Shown here one piece after another: positions 1 to 7,104 of a stretch of 53,588 nucleotides of DNA. Within the stretch, counting starts at the first letter, position 1. Each line of letters opens with the position of its first letter. The notes beneath the pieces were generated by a model. It was given only the letters and a program-made list of their open reading frames with translations, was not told the DNA's origin and searched no databases. Position numbers and translations under genes: made by a program. Origin of the DNA: Thermogladius sp. (GTDB lineage: Archaea; Thermoproteota; Thermoprotei_A; Sulfolobales; Desulfurococcaceae); NCBI GenBank assembly GCA_023256015.1, contig JAGDWK010000050.1, positions 1 through 53,588 on the forward strand, read 5' to 3'.

Positions 1-106
1 TGAAGCCGCCGACCAGGCCCGTCATCCAGAGGGCTACAGCGATCGCGACGGCTATTGTCACCGCGACGATGATGACGGTGGCTATGACCGGGCTTATCGC
101 CCTCAT
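1..106 (-). CDS. Archaeal type IV pilin (archaellin-like N-terminus), truncated by window edge
   Basis: Only the first 35 or so codons are present; the gene runs off the left edge. The visible N-terminus starts M-R-A-I-S-P-V-I-A-T-V-I-I-V and continues as one long hydrophobic helix ending in a small G/F segment. This is the class III signal peptide and assembly helix seen in archaeal type IV pilins, with the conserved 'aISPVIAT' core. The ATG at 104-106 has a GGGTGG ribosome site (112-117) five bases upstream and a TATA box at 143-152. The mature pilin domain is outside the window, so the subunit's role (adhesion pilus or archaellum) cannot be judged. Confidence 0.85.
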   Translation of the reverse strand, partial: MRAISPVIATVIIVAVTIAVAIAVALWMTGLVGGF

Positions 107-142
107 GCTTTCCACCCTGCTATAGTAGTATTGGCTGGCTTA

Positions 143-152
143 ACTTATAAGT
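143..152 (-). promoter_or_regulatory. TATA box of the left-edge pilin gene
   Basis: Read on the minus strand this is ACTTATAAGT, about 40 bases before the pilin ATG. It predicts a transcript start near 120 and a short leader carrying the GGGTGG ribosome site. The assignment rests on sequence only. Confidence 0.55.
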
Positions 153-286
153 GTTACAGTAATATTCCTGCGGAGATTGCTTAGGGTAATATTCGGGTAT
201 TAAACTGTCTCTTTTCACCATAAATGTTCCCTTTACCTCAACACTTTTATCCCGCCCCATACGAGATTTTATTTGGGTCGACAGCT

Positions 287-1138
287 ATGCTTAGGAGGCT
301 ACTCGGCGGTAGGCCTCCGCGGGGGCGTAGAGGGCCCAGTATCGAGGTTGACACCGCGATATACGCGGGTGGCAAGTACTACACGGCTCTCCTCCTAGAG
401 CTTGTCAACAAGCCCGGTGTAGTAGCGAGGATCGTGGACGAGATCGCCAAGAGGAGAATCAACATCGTCAAGGTGACGACCCCGTACCTCGTGACAGGGG
501 ACAGGGGGCACCTCCTGATCATACTCGAGGACTGCGACGAGAGGTGCGCGGGGGAGCTCAAGAGGGTTCTCGAGGGGATGAGAGAAATCGTCCTCGCGGT
601 GGAGGCGACGAGCGGCATGGACATATTCCTATTCCCGAAGCTGGGCGAGCTCAGGTTCTTAAACGAGAGGGGGCTGGTCCTCTCGGCGGGGATGGTAGCG
701 GAGGCCCTTAGAACGGTCTCCAGGAGCGTGGGCAGGGCCGAGCACAGCGGCGTGCTCAGGTTCGCCGGGAAGGGCGTGGGGAGGTACGTGTACCAGGGTG
801 TGTACTCGCTTATGTCGGCCCCGCAGTCCCCCGAAGCCCAGTTGAAGCTCTCCCTCGACTTCCTCGTAGACATGTTCAAGGCGCTGGGGCTGGGGGACGC
901 GGAGTACGACCTGCGAGGGCTGGAGGTCAGGTTCAAGGTCAGGGACAACTTCGAGTGTGCGGCAGCCAAAGAGGCTGGGCTGATCGGACCGGCAGGGCAC
1001 TTCACTAGCGGGCTGATCGAGGGGTTCCTCGAGGGGGTCTTCGGTAGGAGAGTCGAGGTCGTCGAGGAGAAGTGCATAGCGCGCGGAGACAACCACTGCG
1101 AGTTCAGGGCTATGATGTACGAGGCGATCCCCGGGTAG
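287..1138 (+). CDS. ACT domain-V4R domain fusion, putative ligand sensor
   Basis: A 283-residue soluble protein. Residues about 30-105 look like an ACT domain (amino-acid or small-ligand binding), including the run 'LLELVNKPGVVARIVDEIAK'. Residues about 140-280 look like a V4R (4-vinyl reductase) domain, ending with the family signature E-x-x-C-I-A-R-G-D-x-x-C-x-F, whose cysteines and acidic residues suit a small-molecule or metal site. There is no DNA-binding or catalytic domain, so a sensory or regulatory role is inferred. An in-frame ATG lies 63 bases upstream at 224. I prefer 287 because a TATA-like ACTTTTAT at 243-250 would place transcription initiation between the two. It is monocistronic with no partner gene nearby. 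Confidence 0.75.
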   Translation: MLRRLLGGRPPRGRRGPSIEVDTAIYAGGKYYTALLLELVNKPGVVARIVDEIAKRRINIVKVTTPYLVTGDRGHLLIILEDCDERCAGELKRVLEGMREIVLAVEATSGMDIFLFPKLGELRFLNERGLVLSAGMVAEALRTVSRSVGRAEHSGVLRFAGKGVGRYVYQGVYSLMSAPQSPEAQLKLSLDFLVDMFKALGLGDAEYDLRGLEVRFKVRDNFECAAAKEAGLIGPAGHFTSGLIEGFLEGVFGRRVEVVEEKCIARGDNHCEFRAMMYEAIPG

Positions 1139-1219
1139 GGCTACACCATCCCAGTATAGACCCCTTTTCTAGAAGCCCGACCTGTTTTAAAGGATCCTAG
1201 ATCCCATGGATCAGATCGG

Positions 1220-1423
1220 GTGTGTGGCGTGTCCGAGGCTAAGACAGCCAAGGAGATAGTCCTCGAGGTTTTGAAGAGAGAGAAGAGGCCTTTGACGCCG
1301 AAGGAGATACAGAAGCTGACAAACCTGAACTACAACACTGTGAGGGGCAGGCTACAGGACCTCAAGAAGGCGGGGCTTGCCGTGAGGACCGAGCAGGGCT
1401 GGGTGTACAAGGAGAGGAAGTAG
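1220..1423 (+). CDS. Small winged helix-turn-helix DNA-binding protein
   Basis: About 65 residues that make up one wHTH domain: helix 'AKEIVLEVLKREKRPLTPKE', recognition helix 'NYNTVRGRLQDLKKAGLAV' and a short basic wing at the C-terminus. Proteins of this size and shape are usually local transcription regulators or chromatin-associated factors in archaea. GTG codons at 1220 and 1229 are both possible starts; the second gives M-S-E-A-K. A TATA-like GTTTTAAAG at 1184-1192 would give a leaderless or nearly leaderless transcript. It lies 67 bases upstream of the HD hydrolase operon on the same strand and could regulate it, which is inference only. Confidence 0.7.
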   Translation: MCGVSEAKTAKEIVLEVLKREKRPLTPKEIQKLTNLNYNTVRGRLQDLKKAGLAVRTEQGWVYKERK

Positions 1424-1490
1424 CCCTCGTACCGCGACCGCCATCACGTTTTTAGCCACCCAAACGCCATTTTTCCCACAAGGTGGTTTG

Positions 1491-2981
1491 TTGAGCCTCA
1501 GCGGCCTTTCCTGGAAGGAGATAAGCGACCCTATTTACGGGCACGTCTACTACAACAAGGAGATCGAAGAGAGGGTTTTGGGCACCCTCCCCGTGCAGAG
1601 GCTCAGGTACATACTGCAGCTGCAGACCGCCCACCTCGTCTACCCTGGAGCTGTCCACACGAGGTTCCAGCACAGCATAGGCGTAATGCACCTGGCGGGC
1701 GTAATGGCCGAGGACGTCCTCAGGAAGCTTGTGAGGTTCGTAGGCCCCGAGGCCCTCGCTGGGTACAGCGTAGACGAGCTCGTGGAGGCGGGCAGGTTAG
1801 CGGGCCTACTCCACGACATCGGCCACGGGCCGTTCGGCCACACTTTCGAAGAGGCTGTGCTCTGGCGTGGGGGCATCAGCCCGGAGGTCGCGAACCACGA
1901 GAGAGTGGGGCTACTGGTGTTCAGGCACACCTTGAAGGACCTCGTAGACGACCTGGGTAAGAGGAGCGGGTTCAGCGACCTGGCGGGCATGGTGGAGGAG
2001 CTGCTCGGCCCGGGGGAGCCGCGCGCACCCGTCCTAAGGCTTGTGAGGAGGGTGATCAAGGACAGCTACTACCCCGCCGACGTTCTGGACTTCCTGAGGC
2101 GGGACAGCTACTACGCGGGCACGGGCGAGTACGGCTCTATCAACCACGAGAAGCTGGTCAAGAACACCTACCCTAACCCCAGGGACGTCTCGGAGCTGGT
2201 GCTGGAGAGAAGCGGGCTCGGGGAGTTCAAGGCCTACATGACCGCCAAGGCTAGCATGTACCACCACGTGTACTACCACAGCGTTGCTAGGGCCTTCGAC
2301 AGGATCCTCTACGACATACTCGTCCTGCTCGACGAGGAGCTCGGGTTGAGGAGCGCCGTCAACGCTGTTGCCAGGGGGGAGGTGAGGGACTTCCTGCTCC
2401 TGACGGACGCGGGGCTCTACGACCTGATGCTTAGAGAGTCGGTGAGGGAGGGGAGTAGGCTGGGCCAGCTTGCGAGAGCGCTTCTAGTTGAGAGGAAGCC
2501 CTCGTGGAAGCGGGTGGGGAGGGAGGTGGTGGTAACGCCCTTCAAGAGGGGTTGGAGCACGCTTAAAGTCCTGAGGCTGGCCTACGATAAGAGTATCAGG
2601 GAGAGAGTGAGGCGAGAGCTCGAAGAGGAGCTCGCGGGGGCTGTCGGCTTGGCGAGGGAGGACATCTGGGTGGACGTCGTGGACATTACACCGCTGCCTA
2701 GGAGCGTGATCTACTCGCTCAAGGGAGAGCCGCTCATAGCTCTCGGGACCTGCGAGGTGTCGGGGAACAGGATAGTGCTGGACAACCCGCTAGACCTTGT
2801 CGCGGAGGGCCTGCCGCTCACGGTGCTGGTTAGAGGCTACGTTAGGAGGGAGAAGTACAGCATGGACTACGAGCCCAGGTTCTCGGCTGTGGTCAACGAC
2901 TACCTCGAGGAGCTGGCCGGCGAGATCCCCGAGTCGGCCGTCGACTTGGAGGCTTACCAGCACATGAAGATAACCTCTTGA
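1491..2981 (+). CDS. HD-domain phosphohydrolase (dNTPase/SAMHD1-like, COG1078 type)
   Basis: A 496-residue protein with an HD metal-binding domain: H61 in 'RFQHSIGVMHLA', the H-D pair at 108-109 in 'GLLHDIGHGPFGH', and the later 'DVLDFLRRDSYY' segment typical of archaeal and bacterial dNTP triphosphohydrolase relatives. The family hydrolyses nucleotides in a metal-dependent way; the substrate here is unknown. TTG at 1491 is chosen because AGGTGG (1481-1486) sits at the right spacing; the TTG at 1488 is too close. It is the first gene of a tight run of five (1491-4692), all others unknown, separated by 10 bases from the next start. Confidence 0.85.
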   Translation: MSLSGLSWKEISDPIYGHVYYNKEIEERVLGTLPVQRLRYILQLQTAHLVYPGAVHTRFQHSIGVMHLAGVMAEDVLRKLVRFVGPEALAGYSVDELVEAGRLAGLLHDIGHGPFGHTFEEAVLWRGGISPEVANHERVGLLVFRHTLKDLVDDLGKRSGFSDLAGMVEELLGPGEPRAPVLRLVRRVIKDSYYPADVLDFLRRDSYYAGTGEYGSINHEKLVKNTYPNPRDVSELVLERSGLGEFKAYMTAKASMYHHVYYHSVARAFDRILYDILVLLDEELGLRSAVNAVARGEVRDFLLLTDAGLYDLMLRESVREGSRLGQLARALLVERKPSWKRVGREVVVTPFKRGWSTLKVLRLAYDKSIRERVRRELEEELAGAVGLAREDIWVDVVDITPLPRSVIYSLKGEPLIALGTCEVSGNRIVLDNPLDLVAEGLPLTVLVRGYVRREKYSMDYEPRFSAVVNDYLEELAGEIPESAVDLEAYQHMKITS

Positions 2982-2991
2982 GGTGGCGGCC

Positions 2992-3246
2992 GTGGGAAAG
3001 GTCGTCCTCTACCTCTACCCTATGTTCGAGGAGTACGCGGTTAAGGCCTTCTACTACAGCGACGAGGGGAGGCTCGCTGAGAGCTGGGAGTTCAAGGAGG
3101 TCAAGAACGTCGTGATAACGGCCAAGCAGGTCTCCCTCAGCAGGCAGCTGGCTAAAGAGCCCCTGGCAATAGTCGTGGACGTCGAGAGGCCTGTAGTAGA
3201 GTTCAAAGGGGGGGTCCTGAAGATCGCGGGTGGCGGCCGTGAGTAG
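2992..3246 (+). CDS. Hypothetical protein, HD-hydrolase operon gene 2
   Basis: An 84-residue protein of mixed beta and alpha character starting M-G-K-V-V-L-Y-L-Y-P. No signal peptide, membrane segment or known motif was seen. The GTG at 2992 follows an AGGTGG ribosome site (2981-2986) that overlaps the stop of the HD gene; an in-frame GTG at 2983 lies inside that site and is unlikely. Its stop overlaps the next gene by 8 bases, so it is translationally coupled. Function unknown; a role together with the HD hydrolase is inferred from position alone. Confidence 0.65.
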   Translation: MGKVVLYLYPMFEEYAVKAFYYSDEGRLAESWEFKEVKNVVITAKQVSLSRQLAKEPLAIVVDVERPVVEFKGGVLKIAGGGRE

Positions 3247-3667
3247 CGTGGTGGGAGAGTTCCAGGTGGAGTCCTCGAAGAGCAAGAGCGGGAAGCACGT
3301 GCTGTACAGCAACGTCTACGTGTACTCGAGAGCCGCCTCCAGGATACTCCCCTGCGACAAGTACGTCGCGTCATTCACCGAGGTCAAGCCCGTGTACGTC
3401 AGGGGTAGGGCTAAAAGGGTCAGCTTGAGGGTCGAGAAAGGGGACTTCGTCATCTACGTGTGGATGGTCAGGAACTACCTGAAGAGGGTGAAGGGGTACA
3501 TTCTGCTGTTCAACCACAGCGGCGAACTAGTCTACAAGGCCAAGTACGTCGACGGAAGCCTACGGAGGAGCGTGGGTAGCCCTGTCTACGCGTGGCTCGT
3601 GAGGCTGTTCGTGGAGCAGCTGAAGATCCCCGTGAGGGAGACCAGGCTGGGTGACGAGAGTGCCTAG
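3239..3667 (+). CDS. Hypothetical protein, HD-hydrolase operon gene 3
   Basis: A 142-residue basic protein, rich in beta strands, with several K/R/Y clusters and no membrane segment or signal. It was not recognised. The start is GTG at 3239, preceded by GGGTGG; the 13 bases GGTGGCGGCCGTG are identical to those before the previous gene. Its last codons overlap the following gene by 8 bases, so the three small genes are coupled. The many lysine, arginine and tyrosine residues would allow nucleic-acid contact, but no motif supports this. Confidence 0.65.
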   Translation: MSSVVGEFQVESSKSKSGKHVLYSNVYVYSRAASRILPCDKYVASFTEVKPVYVRGRAKRVSLRVEKGDFVIYVWMVRNYLKRVKGYILLFNHSGELVYKAKYVDGSLRRSVGSPVYAWLVRLFVEQLKIPVRETRLGDESA

Positions 3668-4037
3668 TATACTGGAGCTCGCCGAGAGGGTCCTTAAGGC
3701 TTTCAAGCACTACGAGGCCTTCATATTCGAGGCTAGCGAGCTAGCGCAGGTGAGGGAGCTGGTGGCGAAGAGCGAGCTCACGGGGCTCGTGGTCATAAGG
3801 CGGGTTGACCCGAGGTACGAGGACATCTACGTCATGGCCCCCTGGTCGCTGGACTTCGAGAAGGACTGCCTAAGCAAGATACAGCAGCTGCTCGCAGAGG
3901 GGAGGCTGAGCCCGGAGGAGTACAAGAGGAAGAGGCTGAGCCTCCTGGAGCAGTGCGTCAACAGCATGGAGAGGGAGAGGGCTAGGCTTATAATAGAAAA
4001 GTTGGAGAACTACATTAAGAGCATTAAAGGAGCCTGA
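3660..4037 (+). CDS. Hypothetical protein with SHOCT-like helical hairpin, operon gene 4
   Basis: A 125-residue protein. The first 70 residues form an alpha/beta domain. The C-terminal half is helical and charged and contains 'LLAEGRLSPEEYKRKRLSLL', which resembles the SHOCT short oligomerisation motif (xxGxISxEEYxxKxxxLL). The remaining tail could form a coiled coil. GTG at 3660 is preferred over GTG at 3651 because GGGTGA at 3648-3653 then acts as the ribosome site, giving the same 8-base overlap as the neighbouring pair. Function unknown. Confidence 0.65.
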   Translation: MPSILELAERVLKAFKHYEAFIFEASELAQVRELVAKSELTGLVVIRRVDPRYEDIYVMAPWSLDFEKDCLSKIQQLLAEGRLSPEEYKRKRLSLLEQCVNSMERERARLIIEKLENYIKSIKGA

Positions 4038-4038
4038 G

Positions 4039-4692
4039 ATGAGCAGGCTTCAAACGGGCTTAAGGGCCCTCATGTACGGTTACGTGATAAGGGTATTCCC
4101 AGTCGTCTCCCTCGCGGGCTTCGTGGTCTCAGCATACGGGTGGTTCAGGCTGTACCAGTGGTTTAAGAGCAGGGCTCTCATAGTCGCCCTCGTAGGCGTC
4201 CTCGCGGTAATCGTCCTAAACGTGGCTCTGGCGCTAACACCCCCACAGCAGGTTGCAGGCTTGTCGGAGAACATGACTTCGAGCGAGATGGCCAACGCGC
4301 TTGTAGCCCTCGAAAACCAGCTGGAGAGCCCGCTGACGGTGGTGACGGTGGTGGTGCCCTCCATAGGCTTACTCTTCGAGTCTACGGGGCTGATACTCCT
4401 CCGCAAGCTCTACAGCGGGAGGCCTCCTCTCGTGGCGCCGGCGCTACTGATCGCTTACAGCCTCCTCTTACTCGCCCCCCTAGTCTACCTGCCCTGGATA
4501 GAGGCGGGCATAAGGTCTGTTAGGGAGAGCCTCCTCAACGGGAGCCTGAACACGACTACGGCGCTTAGCAGCCTAGGCCAGCTATACCTGCCCTTCAACA
4601 TCGTCGAGTTCGCGGTCCTTTTCACAAGCCTCCTAGCGTACATCGTCCTAGCGTACTTCTTCTACAACATGAGCAGGAGTGTTGAAGAGTAG
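4039..4692 (+). CDS. Hypothetical integral membrane protein, operon gene 5
   Basis: A 217-residue protein with about five hydrophobic segments (near residues 15-35, 45-67, 97-117, 130-152 and 185-210). A hydrophilic loop with possible N-glycosylation sites (N-M-T, N-G-S, N-T-T) lies between some of them. ATG at 4039 begins one base after the previous stop, so it belongs to the HD-hydrolase operon. It was not recognised as any transporter or enzyme. It would place the operon's product complex at the cytoplasmic membrane, which is inference. Confidence 0.65.
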   Translation: MSRLQTGLRALMYGYVIRVFPVVSLAGFVVSAYGWFRLYQWFKSRALIVALVGVLAVIVLNVALALTPPQQVAGLSENMTSSEMANALVALENQLESPLTVVTVVVPSIGLLFESTGLILLRKLYSGRPPLVAPALLIAYSLLLLAPLVYLPWIEAGIRSVRESLLNGSLNTTTALSSLGQLYLPFNIVEFAVLFTSLLAYIVLAYFFYNMSRSVEE

Positions 4693-4724
4693 GCCCTGGC
4701 TGTAAGCCGCGTAAGTCGCCTCTC

Positions 4725-5327
4725 CTACCAGGTGAAGTAGAAGAAGTAGAGTAGGGCGCTGACAGCGATTACCACGAGGTACACTACCGGCTTCCACTTC
4801 AAGACCTTCGAGCCGTCTAGAGGGGGGACTGGGAGCAGGTTGAAGAGCGCGACCCAGGCGTTCACGTAGCCGACGTTGTAGAGGGCGCTCGCTAGCAGGG
4901 GGCCCACGAGCCCGGGCGCGAGTTGGAGTACGCTGACCGAGGCGATGGAGACGACAATGTTGTAGAGGGGGCCCGCCAGGCTGACCAGGCCGTCTATCCT
5001 CCTCAGCTCCTCTCTGTCGTACGTGGGGGGCGACACGAGCGTGAACCCGGGCATCACGAACTTCACCGGGACGAACGGGAGGGAGGTCGCCAGCGTGACG
5101 AGGAGTCCTATAGGAGAGAGGACGTACCTCGACCAGCACCCCATCCTCCTAGCCACGTTCCTGTGAGCCAGCTCGTGGGGTACCACCGCCAGGAAGGAGG
5201 CCACCGCCGCCACCGCGAAGCAGGCTGGACTGCCCCCCAGTAGGCAGCCCGAGCCGAAGGCCAGGGAGACGGCTAGGCCACCTACTAGAAGCGCGACCGG
5301 CTCGCTGAGCCCCACCAGCCAGCTCAT
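4725..5327 (-). CDS. Site-2 protease family zinc metalloprotease (peptidase M50)
   Basis: A 200-residue membrane protein with several hydrophobic segments. Zinc-binding H-E-L-A-H is at residues 51-55, and the second family motif N-L-L-P-V-P-P-L-D-G is at 163-172, with D171 as the third zinc ligand. Such enzymes cleave within or next to membrane segments. It is the short form without PDZ or CBS domains. ATG at 5327 follows a TATA-like CTTTTTACG at 5366-5374. It converges with the HD operon; no partner or substrate is evident nearby. Confidence 0.9.
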   Translation of the reverse strand: MSWLVGLSEPVALLVGGLAVSLAFGSGCLLGGSPACFAVAAVASFLAVVPHELAHRNVARRMGCWSRYVLSPIGLLVTLATSLPFVPVKFVMPGFTLVSPPTYDREELRRIDGLVSLAGPLYNIVVSIASVSVLQLAPGLVGPLLASALYNVGYVNAWVALFNLLPVPPLDGSKVLKWKPVVYLVVIAVSALLYFFYFTW

Positions 5328-5365
5328 GGCTAGACAGCTCCCGTGTAGAGGGATTAGCGCCCAGC

Positions 5366-5374
5366 GTAAAAAGC
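5366..5374 (-). promoter_or_regulatory. T-run and TATA-like element between pilin operon and M50 gene
   Basis: On the minus strand this reads CTTTTTACG. It lies 31 bases after the last pilin gene, where the T5 run (5368-5372) could terminate transcription, and about 43 bases before the M50 start, where it could be the TATA box. I cannot separate the two roles. Confidence 0.35.
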
Positions 5375-5404
5375 GTTGCCAGGAGCAAGAGCCGCGATGC
5401 GGGG

Positions 5405-6724
5405 CTAGACTACCGTGCCGGGCGGGAAGCTGGCTCTCTCGTCGCCGAACAGGTCGAAGGGTACGCTGTCGACCCAGTCACCTGAGGGCGGGATGGTGTT
5501 GGCGTAGTACTTGAAGACCAGCTTCAGCCCTGTCAGCAGGTTGAACCCGTATATCTCGACCCCCAGGAGCCCCGCCCAGAGGAAGGCCACTGTGACCTTC
5601 CTCCTCAACATGTCCAGCGCGGGCTTTTGGGGGTCGGGGAGAGACAGGCTGTAGGGTGGCGGGTAGCTGTCGTCGCAGTAGGCCGAGCTCAGCACGAGAT
5701 ACCTCCAGACAGCCACCTCCTGGAGCCAGGGCCAGTAGTAGCTCGGGCTTATGGGTATCCTGAAGACGAGGTACGTGGTGCCGTTCCCGTAGTAGTACGC
5801 TGCTACAGGGGACATCGTTATGTTACCCCTGCTTGTCTGCGCGAAGTACATGAGGGCCAGGCTCCCGCTGTACACTGTCAGCCTAGTCGAGTTCGGGTTG
5901 ACGATGTAGCTCGAGGGGGCGCCGTTGAAGTTCACGTAGGCCGTGACGTAGACGGGTATGTAGAGCCCGTCGTACTTCCAGTAACCCTGCTGGAATACAG
6001 CTGTGTAGCCTATCTCCAGCCACCTCGTGATCCTCTTGTACCCGAGATAGGGGTTGTACACGTCGACGGTGACGTTGACGCGTAGCGCGACCCTGCTGTA
6101 GGAGGAGCCCGTGGTGCTGTCGCTGGCTATAGTCGCGGCGTAGGACGCGTTCACTATAATCCCCGAGGGGTACACCGTGTAGCCGAGGTTGTTCATGAGC
6201 CCCGCCCAGTTCCTAACCGTAGTGTAGAGGCTGGAGGCGAGGAGCGCCGACACGGACTGGGCCGAGAGGTTGACGGCGTTGTAGAACCTGGTGAAGGACT
6301 GGTTGAAGCCTCGCGAAGTGTAGTTGGACTGGCAGAGGCCGTAGCACACGTAGTCGTCGTAGTTGTAGACGACGTCCCACCTCATCGAAGTTGGGCACCT
6401 AAGAATCCTGTCTGAGGCGGGGTCGTAGTACGACTCATATCTGGCTCTGCTGTTAAAGCGCACTAGGGATGACTGGTAGCTGAAGTACTCTGTGTAGTTA
6501 CCCCAGAAGGTGGAGGCGAACAGCGAGCTCGCGTTACCGCTGAGCCTCGCTAGTGTGGCCAGTATGATCGAGTCGATCTCGTCCCCTACCACGCTCCACG
6601 CCGCCTGTTCCGACCCCGAGGGGATGGACACGTAGTTTAACGTCGAGGTCGAGTAGTATATGGTGGCCAGTATCAGGCTTAGGACGAGGGCTAGGGCCAC
6701 GACTACGGGCATCTCCCCCTTCAT
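5405..6724 (-). CDS. Pilin-like secreted protein F, last gene of the pilus operon
   Basis: 439 residues starting M-K-G-E-M-P-V-V-V-A-L-A-L-V-L. K-G followed by a hydrophobic helix is the pattern cut by archaeal prepilin peptidase. The rest is a large extracellular domain rich in Y, S, T and N, with many N-x-S/T sites and two cysteine-containing segments, consistent with a glycosylated surface protein. The ATG at 6722-6724 shares one base with the TGA of the upstream gene (TGATG). No known domain is recognised. Probably a minor or adhesive pilin of the system assembled by the neighbouring platform protein and ATPase. Confidence 0.7.
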   Translation of the reverse strand: MKGEMPVVVALALVLSLILATIYYSTSTLNYVSIPSGSEQAAWSVVGDEIDSIILATLARLSGNASSLFASTFWGNYTEYFSYQSSLVRFNSRARYESYYDPASDRILRCPTSMRWDVVYNYDDYVCYGLCQSNYTSRGFNQSFTRFYNAVNLSAQSVSALLASSLYTTVRNWAGLMNNLGYTVYPSGIIVNASYAATIASDSTTGSSYSRVALRVNVTVDVYNPYLGYKRITRWLEIGYTAVFQQGYWKYDGLYIPVYVTAYVNFNGAPSSYIVNPNSTRLTVYSGSLALMYFAQTSRGNITMSPVAAYYYGNGTTYLVFRIPISPSYYWPWLQEVAVWRYLVLSSAYCDDSYPPPYSLSLPDPQKPALDMLRRKVTVAFLWAGLLGVEIYGFNLLTGLKLVFKYYANTIPPSGDWVDSVPFDLFGDERASFPPGTVV

Positions 6725-7104
6725 CACGGAGCCACCCTCACGACGTAGAAGTATACGAGCCCGTCTCTCGTCTCCCTCATGTACGTGTAGGTCCTGTAGT
6801 AGCCTGAGGACTGAGACGACCTCAGCTCGCAGTAGTCCACGCCTAGAGTCCTCCCTGTACTGAGGTCGATCACCGTCACGTTCACGAACACGTAGGAGAC
6901 CCCTGTAGAGTTTTTCAGGGCGTACGCCAGCTCGCAAGCGCCCCAAGCCATCTTGGATCCCATGACGCTGTAGACGTTCGACCCCACCTCCATCACCCTG
7001 TAGGAGGAGACGCCGGATATCACGTTCAAGTAGAGGATGGAGACCACGGCTACGAGGAGCCCTATCGCGGCGACCGAGGCGATTATCTGGACCTGCCCCC
7101 TCAC
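6724..7104 (-). CDS. Pilin-like protein E
   Basis: 126 residues. The N-terminus M-R-G-Q-V-Q-I-I-A-S-V-A-A-I-G-L-L is a compact class III-type signal (R-G before a hydrophobic helix), followed by a short mature domain with two cysteines. GTG at 7104 overlaps the upstream stop as GTGA and is preferred over the in-frame GTG at 7113. It is the smallest pilin of the operon, so it is a candidate major or tip subunit. Coupled to both neighbours by overlapping codons. Confidence 0.7.
   Translation of the reverse strand: MRGQVQIIASVAAIGLLVAVVSILYLNVISGVSSYRVMEVGSNVYSVMGSKMAWGACELAYALKNSTGVSYVFVNVTVIDLSTGRTLGVDYCELRSSQSSGYYRTYTYMRETRDGLVYFYVVRVAP

Noticed and set aside
379-1092. A 237-codon open frame opposite the ACT-V4R gene
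   Set aside because: Serine/threonine/leucine-rich translation typical of the antisense of a GC-rich gene; the plus strand has clear domain motifs.
5405-6946. A longer 513-residue version of the last pilin-like protein
   Set aside because: The extra 74 residues are arginine/glutamate-rich and lie inside the upstream gene in another frame; ATG 6724 gives a clean K-G prepilin-type N-terminus.
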